Source: Sorangium cellulosum So0157-2
GTDB taxonomy: Bacteria > Myxococcota_A > Polyangia > Polyangiales > Polyangiaceae
DNA length: 64,000 nucleotides
Direction of reading: 5' to 3'
Assembly: GCF_000418325.1 (NCBI RefSeq)
Contig: NC_021658.1
Coordinates: 1,178,001 to 1,242,000 of the forward strand
The position numbers were made by a program, and so were the translations under genes. Shown in pieces: positions 1 through 8,899 of this stretch. How positions within the stretch are numbered: position 1 is the stretch's first letter; each line of letters opens with the position of its first letter. A model generated the notes under the pieces. That model did no database searches and was not told where the DNA came from. It was given only the letters and a program-made list of their open reading frames with translations.

Positions 1-1850
1 TTGAGCGCCTCCACCGCCTCCGGCGGCAGGCGCGCGATGGTGCGCACCATGAGGTCGACGACGTTGTCCGTGTACGCGAGCGCGTCGATCCTGGCGAGGT
101 CCCATCTCCAGCCTGACCCGGCTGCGAACGTGAGCGCGCCGTGGTCGTGCAGCGACCGGACGAACTCCTTGACGAAGAACGGGTTACCACCGGCCTTCTT
201 CTGCACCGCATCGACGAGCGGCCCGCAGTCGTCGCACTTGAGGCTGTCCGAGAGCATCTGGAGCAGGTGCCGGCGCGCGAGCGGGGCGAGGACGATGTCG
301 CGCACGACGAGCCCCGCGTGCTTGAGCTCCTCGATGGCACGGATGAGCGGGTGCCCGGGCGACACCTCGTTGTCGCGGTAGGCGCCGCAGAAGAAGAGCG
401 CCTCGAGCGAGTCGTCGGCGAGGAGCGTGCGGAGCAGCCCCAGGCTCGCGGGGTCGATCCACTGAAGATCGTCGAGGAACGGGACGAGCGGGTGCGCGCC
501 GCGCGCGAACACCGAGACGAACAGCAAGAAGCACCGGTTCAGGCGGTTCTGCGCCTCGAGCGGGTCGAGCGCCGGCACGGGCGGCTGCGCGCCGAGCACA
601 TGGCAGAGCGAGGGGATGACGTCGCAGACGACCTGCGCGTTCGGCCCGAGCGCCTCGAGGATCGCGCTCCGAAAGCGGAGGATGCGCGCATCGCTCTCGG
701 TGAGGATCTGCCGCACGAGGCCGTCGAACGCCTGGATCACCGCGCTGTAGGGCGCGCCGCGGTTGTATTGGTCGTATTTGCCGCTCGTGAAATAGCCCTT
801 CTGCCGCGCGAGTGGCTTCAAGATCTCGTGCACGAGCGAGGACTTCCCGATCCCCGAGTAGCCGGAGACGATGACGATCTCACGGCTGCCCTCGAGCGCG
901 CGCCCGAACGCGGCAGTCAGCGCCTCGATGTCCTGCTCGCGGCCGTAGAGCTTCTGGTGGATCCGGAACAGGTCATGGCGAGCGTGCTGGCCCGCGACGA
1001 AGGGCTCGATCGTCCCCGTGCCGCGCAGAGCCTCGCGACAGCGTTCGAGGTCGGCGAGCAGGCCCTCGGCGCTCTGGGAACGGTCCTCGGCGTTCTTCGC
1101 GAGCAGCTTGAGCACCACGCCGGAGACGGCCTCGGGGAGCGTCGGGTCGGCGCGGGACGGCGGCGCGGGCGCGAGGGCGAGGTGCGCGTGGATGAGCTCC
1201 ATCGGGTCCAGGGCCTCGAAGGGGCGCTGGCCCGTGAGCATCTGGTAAAGGATGACGCCGAGCGCGTAGAGGTCGGTCCGGTAGTCGACGCCGCGGTTCA
1301 TGCGGCCTGTCTGCTCGGGGGCGACGTAGGGCAGCACGTCGGCGATCACCGCCGGCGCGTAGAGCCGCTCGTGCGCGCGGGTGATCTCGGCGTCGACACC
1401 GAAGCTCGTGATCTTGACCGCGCCGCACGCGCCGGCGAGCACGTTGTGCGGGCGCAGATCGCGGTGGATGAGCCCCGCCGCGTGCACCGCGGCGAGGCCT
1501 TCGGCGATCGCAGCCGCGAGATCGAGCGCCTCGCCGAGGGGCATTCTGCGCGGCGGACGCTCGGCGAGGGTACGCGCGAGATCGCGGCCCGGGAAGTCCT
1601 CGAGAACGACGAGCAAGGCACCTGCAAGCTCCTCGACGCCGTGCAGCGCGACGAGCCGGGGCGAGGCGAGCCGCGCGATGCGCTCGCACTGGTGCTTGAA
1701 GCGCGCGACCTCGGCGCGAGTCGCTTTTTCCGCACGCAGGACCTTCAGCAAGATCGGGATGTCGTCACCTTTGCGGCACGCGCGGATCAGGCTGAAATCG
1801 GCAGTTTCCGCGGCCTTCTCAAGGATCGAATAGCCTTTCCCGAGGATCAT
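1..1850 (-). CDS. Ser/Thr kinase-AAA ATPase signalling protein, 5' part (runs off the window)
   Basis: The reading frame opens at an ATG at 1850 and is uninterrupted to the window edge, so at least 616 residues are present. The N-terminal ~270 residues are a Hanks-type kinase domain: a candidate ATP-binding Lys near residue 36 (ILLKVLRAEK), the family signature LVVLEDFPGRDL near 81-91, and HRDLRPHN at 129-136. The DFG position reads SFG (residues 149-151), so the metal-binding Asp is missing. A Walker A motif, SGYSGIGKSS, follows near residue 327, then an ATPase region with FLDDLQWID. This order (kinase, AAA/NACHT-like ATPase, then usually GAF and histidine kinase) is typical of the large multidomain signalling proteins of myxobacteria and cyanobacteria; the C-terminal part lies outside. 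Family call is strong. Kinase activity is doubtful because of the SFG change. Confidence 0.88.
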   Translation of the reverse strand, partial: MILGKGYSILEKAAETADFSLIRACRKGDDIPILLKVLRAEKATRAEVARFKHQCERIARLASPRLVALHGVEELAGALLVVLEDFPGRDLARTLAERPPRRMPLGEALDLAAAIAEGLAAVHAAGLIHRDLRPHNVLAGACGAVKITSFGVDAEITRAHERLYAPAVIADVLPYVAPEQTGRMNRGVDYRTDLYALGVILYQMLTGQRPFEALDPMELIHAHLALAPAPPSRADPTLPEAVSGVVLKLLAKNAEDRSQSAEGLLADLERCREALRGTGTIEPFVAGQHARHDLFRIHQKLYGREQDIEALTAAFGRALEGSREIVIVSGYSGIGKSSLVHEILKPLARQKGYFTSGKYDQYNRGAPYSAVIQAFDGLVRQILTESDARILRFRSAILEALGPNAQVVCDVIPSLCHVLGAQPPVPALDPLEAQNRLNRCFLLFVSVFARGAHPLVPFLDDLQWIDPASLGLLRTLLADDSLEALFFCGAYRDNEVSPGHPLIRAIEELKHAGLVVRDIVLAPLARRHLLQMLSDSLKCDDCGPLVDAVQKKAGGNPFFVKEFVRSLHDHGALTFAAGSGWRWDLARIDALAYTDNVVDLMVRTIARLPPEAVEAL

Positions 1851-1890
1851 CGATCACCTTGCTTGCTCGCCCGTGAAACCAGCGAATTCG

Positions 1891-1896
1891 ATTATA
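1891..1896 (-). promoter_or_regulatory. Candidate -10 box (TATAAT) for the kinase/ATPase gene
   Basis: The minus strand carries a perfect TATAAT 41 bp upstream of the ATG at 1850, inside a locally AT-rich patch. No convincing -35 hexamer lies at the expected distance. Sequence match only. Confidence 0.4.
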
Positions 1897-2140
1897 TGTC
1901 AGAGGTAGAGGCCCGGCACCGGAAGTTGGTCGTACCACCGCCACTGCGGCTTGGCGCTGCCCACGCCACCCGCCTGCTCGCGTGCCCAGATGGGAGAAAT
2001 CTGAGTTTGCGGAGTAGGAGGACTGAGGGCCCGCGAAGTCGCGGCGGCTGCGCTTGGAAAGGTGGTGGCGCTCGGCGTCGCGCTCAGCGACCACCGGAGG
2101 TGATGCGGCTGTCCGTAGGAGAGCTGCACCCTATCTCAAG

Positions 2141-2785
2141 ATGCCCGCCGCCTGCTCGGCGAGGCTGCCGCCCATGTCGCGACATGCCCGCCGCCTGCGC
2201 GGCGAGGCTGCCGCCCATGTCGCGACATGCCCGCCGCCTGCGCGGCGAGGCTGCCGCCCATGTCGCGACATGCCCGCCGCCTGCGCGGCGACGCACCTGC
2301 GCATGTCGCGACATGCCCGCCGCCTGCGCGGCGACGCACCTGCGCATGTCGCGACATGCCCGCCGCCTGCGCGGCGACGCACCTGCGCATGTCGCGACAT
2401 GCCCGCCGCCTGCGCGGCGACGCACCTGCGCATGTCGCGACATGCCCGCCGCCTGCGCGGCGACGCACCTGCGCATGTCGCGACATGCCCGCCGCCTGCG
2501 CGGCGACGCACCTGCGCATGTCGCGACATGCCCGCCGCCTGCGCGGCGACGCACCTGCGCATGTCGCGACATGCCCGCCGCCTGCGCGGCGACGCACCTG
2601 CGCATGTCGCGACATGCCCGCCGCCTGCGCGGCGACGCACCTGCGCATGTCGCGACATGCCCGCCGCCTGCGCGGCGACGCACCTGCGCATGTCGCGACA
2701 TGCCCGCCGCCTGCGCGGCGACGCACCTGCGCATGTCGCGACATGCCCGCCGCCTGCGCGGCGACGCACCTGCGCATGTCGCGAC
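2141..2785. repeat. 43-bp tandem repeat, 15 units, each with a 12-16 bp palindrome
   Basis: Fifteen head-to-tail units of exactly 43 bp start at 2141, 2184, 2227, 2270 and so on, and end with a partial unit at 2786. The first three units carry a GAGGCTGCCGCC variant; the following twelve carry GACGCACCTGCG and look identical. Each unit junction forms the palindrome ATGTCGCGACAT, extended to the 16-bp GCATGTCGCGACATGC in the second type. A second small inverted repeat (GCCGC-ctgc-GCGGC) lies inside each unit. Because 43 is not a multiple of 3 and the unit lacks stops, long open frames run through it on both strands; these are almost certainly not genes. The array lies between the stop of the zinc-ribbon/TPR gene and the start of the kinase/ATPase gene. 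There are no unique spacers, so it is not a CRISPR array. Confidence 0.97.
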
Positions 2786-2876
2786 ATCCCCGGGGGCGTG
2801 ACGCGCGAGGCAGCTGCCCCTGGCCGACTTGCCTGGGGGCCTGACCCGCGGCGCAGGCGCCCAGGTCTCCCTCCGC

Positions 2877-5800
2877 TCACCGCCCCTTGCCCGCCCCCAG
2901 GCTCTCCAGCGCCTGCTGCGCGTCGCGCCGGTAGGCGTTGTCGGTCGGCGCCGTCTCCAGGAAGCGCTGGTAGTGGCGGATGGCCTTCTCTCGGTCGTTC
3001 GTCGCGCGGAGCGCCTCGGCCAGGAGGAAGTGCGCGTCGAACAGCCACGGCGGGGTCGAGCGCTCCGGCGCCTCGGCCAGCGTGACCGCCCGATCCATCT
3101 CGGCCGCGGCCCCGGCCCGATTGCCGCGCGACGCGTAGATCTTGCCGAGCCGGTAGTGCCACTCGGGGACCTTGTCGTTGGCCGCGATCGCCTTGCGCCA
3201 CGCCTCCTCCGCGGCCGCCCAGTTGCCCTGATCCTGGTAGCAGAGCGCCATCGTGGCGTAGGCCTCGTAGCGCGACGGCCGCTTCTCGAGCGCGATCTGC
3301 AGATCCGCCAGCGCGTCGCGGCTCGCCCCCTGCTTCTGCAAGAGGACGCCGCGCTGCCAGTACGCGTCGCCGAGCTCCGCGTCGAGCTCCAGCGCCCGCT
3401 TGAGCGCTATCTCCGCGCGCGCGGTCTGGCCCGTCTCGTTGGCGCCCCAGCCGACGTAGAGGTGGTACTCGGCGCGGTTCGGGTCGATCTCCGCGGCGCG
3501 CTCCAGGAACCGCAGCGCCTCGGCCATGTTCGTGCCGCGCCCGAGGAGCGCGCGGCCGAGGAAATGGTTCGCCTCGGCGGAGTTCGGGCGGTTCTGGATC
3601 ACCTCGCGCAGGATGGGCTCGGCCTGGCTCGCGTGCCCCGCCATCACCTGGGTCGAGCCGACGCGCAGCTTCAGATCGACGTCGTTCGGCGCCTTGCGGA
3701 GCGCGTCGGCGTACATCTCCAGCGCGCGCTCGCTCTGCCCGGTCTCCTCGAACAGGAGCCCTCGCTCCAGCGCCAGGCCGGGGTAGTCCTTGTCCGCCGC
3801 CGTGACCTTGTCGAAGCGCTGCGCGGCGTCCTCGAACCGGCGCAGCCGGCGGTAGGCCACCCCCAGCTTGAACTGGCTGCCGAGGTCGTCCTCCTTGGCG
3901 AGCGCGAGCTCGAGCTCCTGCCGCGCCTCCTCGTTCCTCCCGGTCTGGAGCGCGACCTCGGCCTTCGCCTTGTGGAGCGCGGGCAGGTCCGGGAACTTCG
4001 CCGTCGCCTCCGACAGCTTCGCCGCCGCCGCCTCGTTGCGGCCCAGGCTCGACAGCAGCGACGACAGCGCCACGTAAGCGTCGACCACCTCCGGGCGGTT
4101 CTCGCTCGACTTCACCGCGTCGAGGTACGCCTGCTCCGCCTCCTTCTTGTTGCCGAGCGCGAGCTCGGTGCGCCCGAGCCAGTAGGCGACCTGCGGATCC
4201 GCGGCGTGGGTCTTCTGCAGCCCCTTCAGGAGGTCCTTCGCCTCCTTCATGCGCTCCTGCGCGAGCCACGTCTTCGCCTTGCCGATGTGCGCGGCGAGGT
4301 TCTGCGCGTCGGCGCGGGCCGCGGCCTCGAAGCGCGCCTGCGCCTCGGAGTAGCGGCCGGACCGGTAGAGGACCTCGCCGTTGCCGATGAGCGCGCGCAC
4401 CGCCTGCGGGTCGATCTTCACCGCGGCGGCGAAGGCCTGCTCCGCCGCGCTCATGCGCGACCGCGCGAGGTGGATGCTGCCGAGCAGCGTGTACGCCTCG
4501 ACGATCTCGGGGTCGCTCCCGGCGGCCCGGACCGGGCCGTCGCCGGTGACCTTGCCGAGCAGGTCGAGCGCCTCCTGGTCGCGGCCCGGCGTCTGCCAGA
4601 CGAGCGACGCGATCAGGGTGCGGGCCCCCACGTGGTCCGGCGACGCCTCGAGCGCGCTCCTGGCGCTCGCCTCGGCGCCGGCCGCGTCGCCGGCGAGCAG
4701 CTGCGCCCGGGCCGTGCCGAACAGCGTGCGCGCGCTCTTCTGCAGCTCGCGCGCGCGCTGCCACGCGGCGGCCGCCTTGGGCGCGTCCTTGGCGAGCAGC
4801 TCGATCTCGGCGGCGAGGACGGCGACGTCGATGTCGTCCTTGAGCTGCGCGCCGAGCGCCTGCGCGGCCTGTCGCGCGCGGGGGAGCTGGCCCGTGGCCG
4901 CGTCCTGCGCCGCGACGGCGAGGGTGAGCAGGTCGCCCGGGCGGGAGCTCGCGAGCGCGACCATCTCCTTGCCGAAGGCGTCGTCGACGGTCCGGTGCCC
5001 GAAGCGGATGCTGCGCGCGAAGGCGACGTACGCGGCGTAGGCCATGGTCGGCCGGTGGCGGGGCGCGTTCGCGCGCGTGGACTTCGCGTCGCTCAGCGCG
5101 CCGTTCGCGGCCGAGGCGGTGTCCTTGGCGAGGGCGGCCTGGGTCCGCTGCCGGAGATCGGCGAGCGCCCCCTCGTACGCGAAGGCGTTGAGCCGATCGC
5201 TGATGAGGTTCACGCCGAAGGCGCCGACGTCCGGGACGAGCGCGAGCGCGCCGCCGCCGACGGCGGCGACGGCGAGCGCCGCGACGACGTAGCGCTTGAC
5301 CTTCGACTTCTGCTGCGGGGCTTCCTGGGCCGGCGCGGGCTTCTCGACCTGCGCCTCCGTCCCGGCGCTCAGGTCGCCGATCTCGGTGCCCGCGCCCGTG
5401 AGATCGACCTCGTCGCCGACGCTGGGGTGCGGCGCGCTGAGCTCGATGCCCCGATCGTCGGCGTCCATCGGCGTCTGCGTGAAGTTCGCGGAGCGATCGG
5501 ACGGATCGTAGGCGGTGGGCGCGGCGCCGGCGGCGAGGTGCGTCACGCCCTCGCCGAGCGCGATCTCGTCGCTGAAATCGGCCGGCGGCATGGCGCCGGT
5601 GCTCCGGCCGAAGTCGGCCGGCGGCATGGCGCCGGCGCTCGGGCCAAAGTCGGCCGGCGGCATGGCGCCGGCGCTCAGGCCGAAGTCGGCCGGCGGCATG
5701 GCGCCGGCGCTCAGGCCGAAGTCGGCCGGCGGCATGGCGCCGGCGCTCGGGCCGAAGTCGGCCGGCGGCATGGCGCCGCTGCTCGGGGGCTCGGGCGGCG

Positions 5801-7286
5801 TCGGCGGGAGCGGGCGCGGGCCGGGCGCCTGGAACGCGGCGCCGACGCGCGAGTCGTCGTAGTCCGGCGGGGCCTCGTCGAAGAGCTCGGCGCCGACGAT
5901 GGTGCCCGGTCCGGCGGGCAAGCCGGGGCCGGTGGCCTTCGTGGGGAGGGCGGGGCCGGTGGCCTTCGCGGGGAAGCCCGCGGGGGCTGCGGCCGGGTAG
6001 CCCGCGTGCGCCGGGGCGGGGAAGCCCGCGTGCGCCGGGGCGGGGAAGCCTGCGTGCGCCGGGGCGGGGAAGCCTGCGTGCGCCGGGGCGGGGAAGCCTG
6101 CATGCGCCGGGGCGGGGTAGCCCGCGGACGCCGTGGCCGGGAGCCCCGCGCGGACCGGGGAGGGGAGCGGGGCAGAGGCCGGCGTGGGCAGGCCCGCGTC
6201 CGGGAACGGGGCGGGCATGCCGATGACGCCCGGGACCGAGCTCGGCAGATCGCCGGCGACGATGGGAAGGTCGCCCGACGAGGGCGAGGGCAGCTCGGCC
6301 TCGCCGTCGCCCTCGAGCGGCAGCTCGAGCTCGCCGAAGCCGAACGACATGGAGCCGCTGCTGGCGCGCGCCGGAGGCGCCGGGGGCGCGTCGTCGTCGA
6401 GGTCTCCGAAGTCGTACTCCGGGGCCACGCGCGGGGGCGCGACGTCGCCCATCCCGCGGGTGCGCCCGCGGCCGAGCGGCTGCGAGGCGGCCCCGGCGTC
6501 GCGCGCGCTGGGCACGCCGGGCGCTGAAGGAGCGCTCGGCCGCGAGTCCCGCAGGCCGAACCCGAGGGTGCGCCGGCTGCTCGGAGGAAGCGGATCGACC
6601 CGCGCCGGCAGGTCGGCGTCGGCGAACGCGGTGGGCGTCGCCGGTGCGGTGCGCGACTGCGCGCGCGACCGCGCCGAGAGCGGCGCCGGCGCGGCGGGCG
6701 CGTTGCCGTAGACGACCGGCAGGTCGTCGGGATCGAGCCCCTGCACCTCGGCGTCCGTCGGGCTCGGGAGCTCGACCATCAGGTCGATCTCGCCGAAGCC
6801 GCGCCGCTGCGGCACGGTCTTGGCGTTGCGCCGATCGGACGGGGCCGGGCGATCGGGGACGTCGGGCAGGCCGATCTCGCCGAAGACCTCGGGGCCCGGC
6901 GGCTCAGGCGCCGGCGCGGGCGGCGCCGGCGGCGCGGGCCGCTGGGGGACCGTGGTCGCCGTGCGGCGCGGCGGCGTGGCCACCGGCGCCGGCGCCGGAC
7001 GCCGAGGCGGTGCGACCGCGGGGAACGCGACGTCCTCCGGGGCCGCCACGGGCAGATCGGCGTCGTCGTGCGTCGCCGGCGCGCTCCGCTCCGAGAGCTG
7101 CAAGCCTCCCGCTCCAGGCCGCGGCGCAGGCGAGGGCGTCGGCGCAGGCGCAGCGGTCGCGCCCCCCTTGGTCACCAGCAGGCTCGTACCGCACTTCGGA
7201 CAGCGCATCCTGAGCCCCGCAGGGGGAACGCGCTTTTCGTCGACCTGGTACGGCGATTTGCATCCGTCGCACTCGACCTTGATCAT
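2877..7286 (-). CDS. Zinc-ribbon / low-complexity / membrane-anchored TPR protein
   Basis: This is a 1469-residue protein. I chose the ATG at 7286 rather than an earlier in-frame start because it begins directly with an MJ0042-type zinc ribbon (MIKVECDGCKSPYQV, then MRCPKCGTSLLV: two CxxC pairs) and has GGGGAG just upstream. Residues ~45-700 are Pro/Ala-rich and probably disordered, with tandem peptide repeats (AGFPAPAH five times; GAMPPADFG about six times). A single membrane helix (VVAALAVAAVGGGALALV) follows, then ~750 residues of TPR repeats. The layout implies a cytoplasmic zinc ribbon and linker with TPRs outside the membrane. Zinc-ribbon membrane proteins with disordered linkers occur in myxobacterial motility and polarity machinery (for example GltJ), but no GYF or TonB domain is seen here, so the role is unknown. 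Confidence 0.87.
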   Translation of the reverse strand: MIKVECDGCKSPYQVDEKRVPPAGLRMRCPKCGTSLLVTKGGATAAPAPTPSPAPRPGAGGLQLSERSAPATHDDADLPVAAPEDVAFPAVAPPRRPAPAPVATPPRRTATTVPQRPAPPAPPAPAPEPPGPEVFGEIGLPDVPDRPAPSDRRNAKTVPQRRGFGEIDLMVELPSPTDAEVQGLDPDDLPVVYGNAPAAPAPLSARSRAQSRTAPATPTAFADADLPARVDPLPPSSRRTLGFGLRDSRPSAPSAPGVPSARDAGAASQPLGRGRTRGMGDVAPPRVAPEYDFGDLDDDAPPAPPARASSGSMSFGFGELELPLEGDGEAELPSPSSGDLPIVAGDLPSSVPGVIGMPAPFPDAGLPTPASAPLPSPVRAGLPATASAGYPAPAHAGFPAPAHAGFPAPAHAGFPAPAHAGFPAPAHAGYPAAAPAGFPAKATGPALPTKATGPGLPAGPGTIVGAELFDEAPPDYDDSRVGAAFQAPGPRPLPPTPPEPPSSGAMPPADFGPSAGAMPPADFGLSAGAMPPADFGLSAGAMPPADFGPSAGAMPPADFGRSTGAMPPADFSDEIALGEGVTHLAAGAAPTAYDPSDRSANFTQTPMDADDRGIELSAPHPSVGDEVDLTGAGTEIGDLSAGTEAQVEKPAPAQEAPQQKSKVKRYVVAALAVAAVGGGALALVPDVGAFGVNLISDRLNAFAYEGALADLRQRTQAALAKDTASAANGALSDAKSTRANAPRHRPTMAYAAYVAFARSIRFGHRTVDDAFGKEMVALASSRPGDLLTLAVAAQDAATGQLPRARQAAQALGAQLKDDIDVAVLAAEIELLAKDAPKAAAAWQRARELQKSARTLFGTARAQLLAGDAAGAEASARSALEASPDHVGARTLIASLVWQTPGRDQEALDLLGKVTGDGPVRAAGSDPEIVEAYTLLGSIHLARSRMSAAEQAFAAAVKIDPQAVRALIGNGEVLYRSGRYSEAQARFEAAARADAQNLAAHIGKAKTWLAQERMKEAKDLLKGLQKTHAADPQVAYWLGRTELALGNKKEAEQAYLDAVKSSENRPEVVDAYVALSSLLSSLGRNEAAAAKLSEATAKFPDLPALHKAKAEVALQTGRNEEARQELELALAKEDDLGSQFKLGVAYRRLRRFEDAAQRFDKVTAADKDYPGLALERGLLFEETGQSERALEMYADALRKAPNDVDLKLRVGSTQVMAGHASQAEPILREVIQNRPNSAEANHFLGRALLGRGTNMAEALRFLERAAEIDPNRAEYHLYVGWGANETGQTARAEIALKRALELDAELGDAYWQRGVLLQKQGASRDALADLQIALEKRPSRYEAYATMALCYQDQGNWAAAEEAWRKAIAANDKVPEWHYRLGKIYASRGNRAGAAAEMDRAVTLAEAPERSTPPWLFDAHFLLAEALRATNDREKAIRHYQRFLETAPTDNAYRRDAQQALESLGAGKGR

Positions 7287-7570
7287 GCTCCCCGACCCGA
7301 TGCCGGCGCTGCGAGGGCTTCCGCAGGCGCCTTCACGCTCATTCGGCCTGCGAAAGGCCGGGATGCCCCGACATCCGCTCTCCTTACTAGCAGGGCTTGT
7401 GGTCCTTGGATCGCCTCTTCTACGGGCCGTCCTCAAATCGGCGATTTCCCCGGGCATATCGAGTGGTTGTCTCCGGCGTGAAGCCGGGACGGCGCCGTCG
7501 TGGAGCCGCGACAGCGCCGGCGTGAAGGCCTCGCCAAGCGTCCTCCACTTGTGCTAACGCGCTGCCGCCC

Positions 7571-8119
7571 ATGCAGCGCTCGACGGCGGTCCTCTACACG
7601 CTCTTCTTTGCGGGCGCGCTGGCGTTCGTCATCGCGAACGGCGGTCCGAAGGCGCGCGGCGCGGCCAGCGCTCCCGCGGCCGGCGACGGCGACGCCGGGA
7701 CCGACGCCGGCGCAGAGGGGCCCGTCCAGGAGAGCGGCCCGGAGCTGGCCGTGCGATCCGACGCGGGCGTCACGCTCCTCTCGGGCGAGGCGCCGCCCGC
7801 GCTGTCGGGCGAGGCGCCGAAGAAGGTGCGCTTCGGCGTGGTGCTGGTCCAGTACCGCGGGGCGCAGGGCGCGCCGCAGAGCGCGCGCTCCAAGGACGCC
7901 GCGCTGGCGCTCGCCAGGGAGCTCGCCGAGGTCGCCAAGACGGACTTCAAGGCCGCCGTCGACAAGGGGGACAAGGGCTCGACCGACGATCTCGGCTACA
8001 TCCCGCGCGGCGTGCTCGAGCCCGCCCCGGAGTACGAGCTGTTCAGCCTCCCCAAGGGGGGCGTGAGCGGCCCGGTCGACACGCCGCGCGGCTTTTGGAT
8101 CGCGCGGCGGATCGAGTAA
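7571..8119 (+). CDS. Parvulin/PpiC-like peptidyl-prolyl isomerase domain protein, membrane-anchored
   Basis: This 182-residue protein starts with an uncleaved-looking hydrophobic helix (STAVLYTLFFAGALAFVIA), followed by an Ala/Gly/Asp linker. Residues ~80-182 resemble a rotamase (PpiC) domain: a beta strand (RFGVVLVQYRG), helical region, DDLGYIPRGVL in the position of the usual GGDLG motif, then ELFSLPKGGVSGPVDTPRGFWIARRI, matching the conserved end of the family. It lacks the SurA/PrsA N-terminal chaperone domain. The predicted location is periplasmic, tethered to the inner membrane. It is divergent from the zinc-ribbon/TPR gene, with a ~280-bp shared upstream region. Whether it has catalytic activity cannot be told from sequence. 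Confidence 0.78.
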   Translation: MQRSTAVLYTLFFAGALAFVIANGGPKARGAASAPAAGDGDAGTDAGAEGPVQESGPELAVRSDAGVTLLSGEAPPALSGEAPKKVRFGVVLVQYRGAQGAPQSARSKDAALALARELAEVAKTDFKAAVDKGDKGSTDDLGYIPRGVLEPAPEYELFSLPKGGVSGPVDTPRGFWIARRIE

Positions 8120-8173
8120 GTAGGGCCTACCGCGCGGCGCGTCGCCGCGCGCGCGAACGAGTGGAGAACCCGT

Positions 8174-8470
8174 ATGGCGACGATCGAGATCCGCCGGCAG
8201 CACGCGCTCACCAAGGACGAGGCCAAGAAGCGCGCGGAAGACCTCGCGCGGGGCATGGAGGACAAGCTCGGCATCCGGTGGCGATGGGACGGCGATCTCA
8301 TCCGGTTCGACGCCCCGGGCGGCGCCGCGAAGGGCACGACGGGCCTCGTGCGCGTCGAGGCCTCCGCCGTCCAGGTGGACATCGATCTCCCGTTCCTGCT
8401 GAAGGCGATGAAGGGCATGGTCGAGTCGAAGGTCAACGAGAAGCTCGACGCCGTGCTCTCCAAGGCCTAG
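8174..8470 (+). CDS. Polyhydroxyalkanoic acid system family protein
   Basis: This 98-residue protein begins MATIEIRRQHALTKDEAKKR. The pattern fits the small PHA-granule-region family (PF09650/TIGR02610 type): an N-terminal strand with an RxHxL-type motif, a helix, then a strand with WRWDGDLIRFDAPG, then VQVDIDLPFLLKAMKG and a C-terminal helix. The family occurs in many bacteria, often unlinked to PHA synthases, and its biochemical role is not established. It lies 54 bp after the parvulin-like gene on the same strand and may be cotranscribed. No PHA gene is nearby. Family assignment rests on recognised motifs. Confidence 0.75.
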   Translation: MATIEIRRQHALTKDEAKKRAEDLARGMEDKLGIRWRWDGDLIRFDAPGGAAKGTTGLVRVEASAVQVDIDLPFLLKAMKGMVESKVNEKLDAVLSKA

Positions 8471-8899
8471 CCGCGGCGGCCGGGCTCGACCCGGAGGGCG
8501 CCCCCGGCGCCTCGAGCGCCCGTCGCGCCGAGCGGGCCGCGCCGCTGCCCGAGGCGCATCGTCGCCCCGCGCTCCGTCGTCCTCGCCTCCCTCTCTCCAT
8601 CTCCATCGCCCGCGCAGGCCCGCGCCGGCGAGCGACCTCCACCCGAAGCGCCGCGCAGATCGCGCGTGGCAGCGCCCGCGAGCACCTCGCTTTCCAGGGG
8701 CGCGCGCGCGGCGGTCGCGGCCGCGCGCGGCGCGGCCATGCCCGAGGCGCGGCCGCGCGCCGTGCGCGGCGCGCGCGCCGGGCCAACCGAACCCACCCCT
8801 GCCCAGCGAGCTTTACTCCGCGACGTTCGGTTCGCTACTCTCCGCCATCGTCATGCGTTGCGCACACATGAGACCCCCTGCGGAGGCGACGCGAGCGAG
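8471..8899. other. Intergenic region, no gene seen
   Basis: This 429-bp stretch is extremely GC-rich and Ala/Arg/Pro-coding in all frames, without a start that has coding character. Its last ~90 bp are less GC-rich and probably hold the promoter of the giant TPR gene pair. No convincing hexamers can be named. Confidence 0.5.

Noticed and set aside
2141..2785. Possible CRISPR array
   Set aside because: The units are contiguous and nearly identical, with no variable spacers and no cas genes.
2084..3085. Long open frames on both strands through the 43-bp repeats, encoding repeated MSRHARRLRGDAPAHVATC-like peptides
   Set aside because: A 43-bp unit without stop codons gives open frames in all phases. 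No ribosome-binding site or non-repeat domain supports a protein.
2829..6527. 1232-residue plus-strand open frame
   Set aside because: Antisense of the zinc-ribbon/TPR gene; the minus frame has recognisable domains, this one does not.
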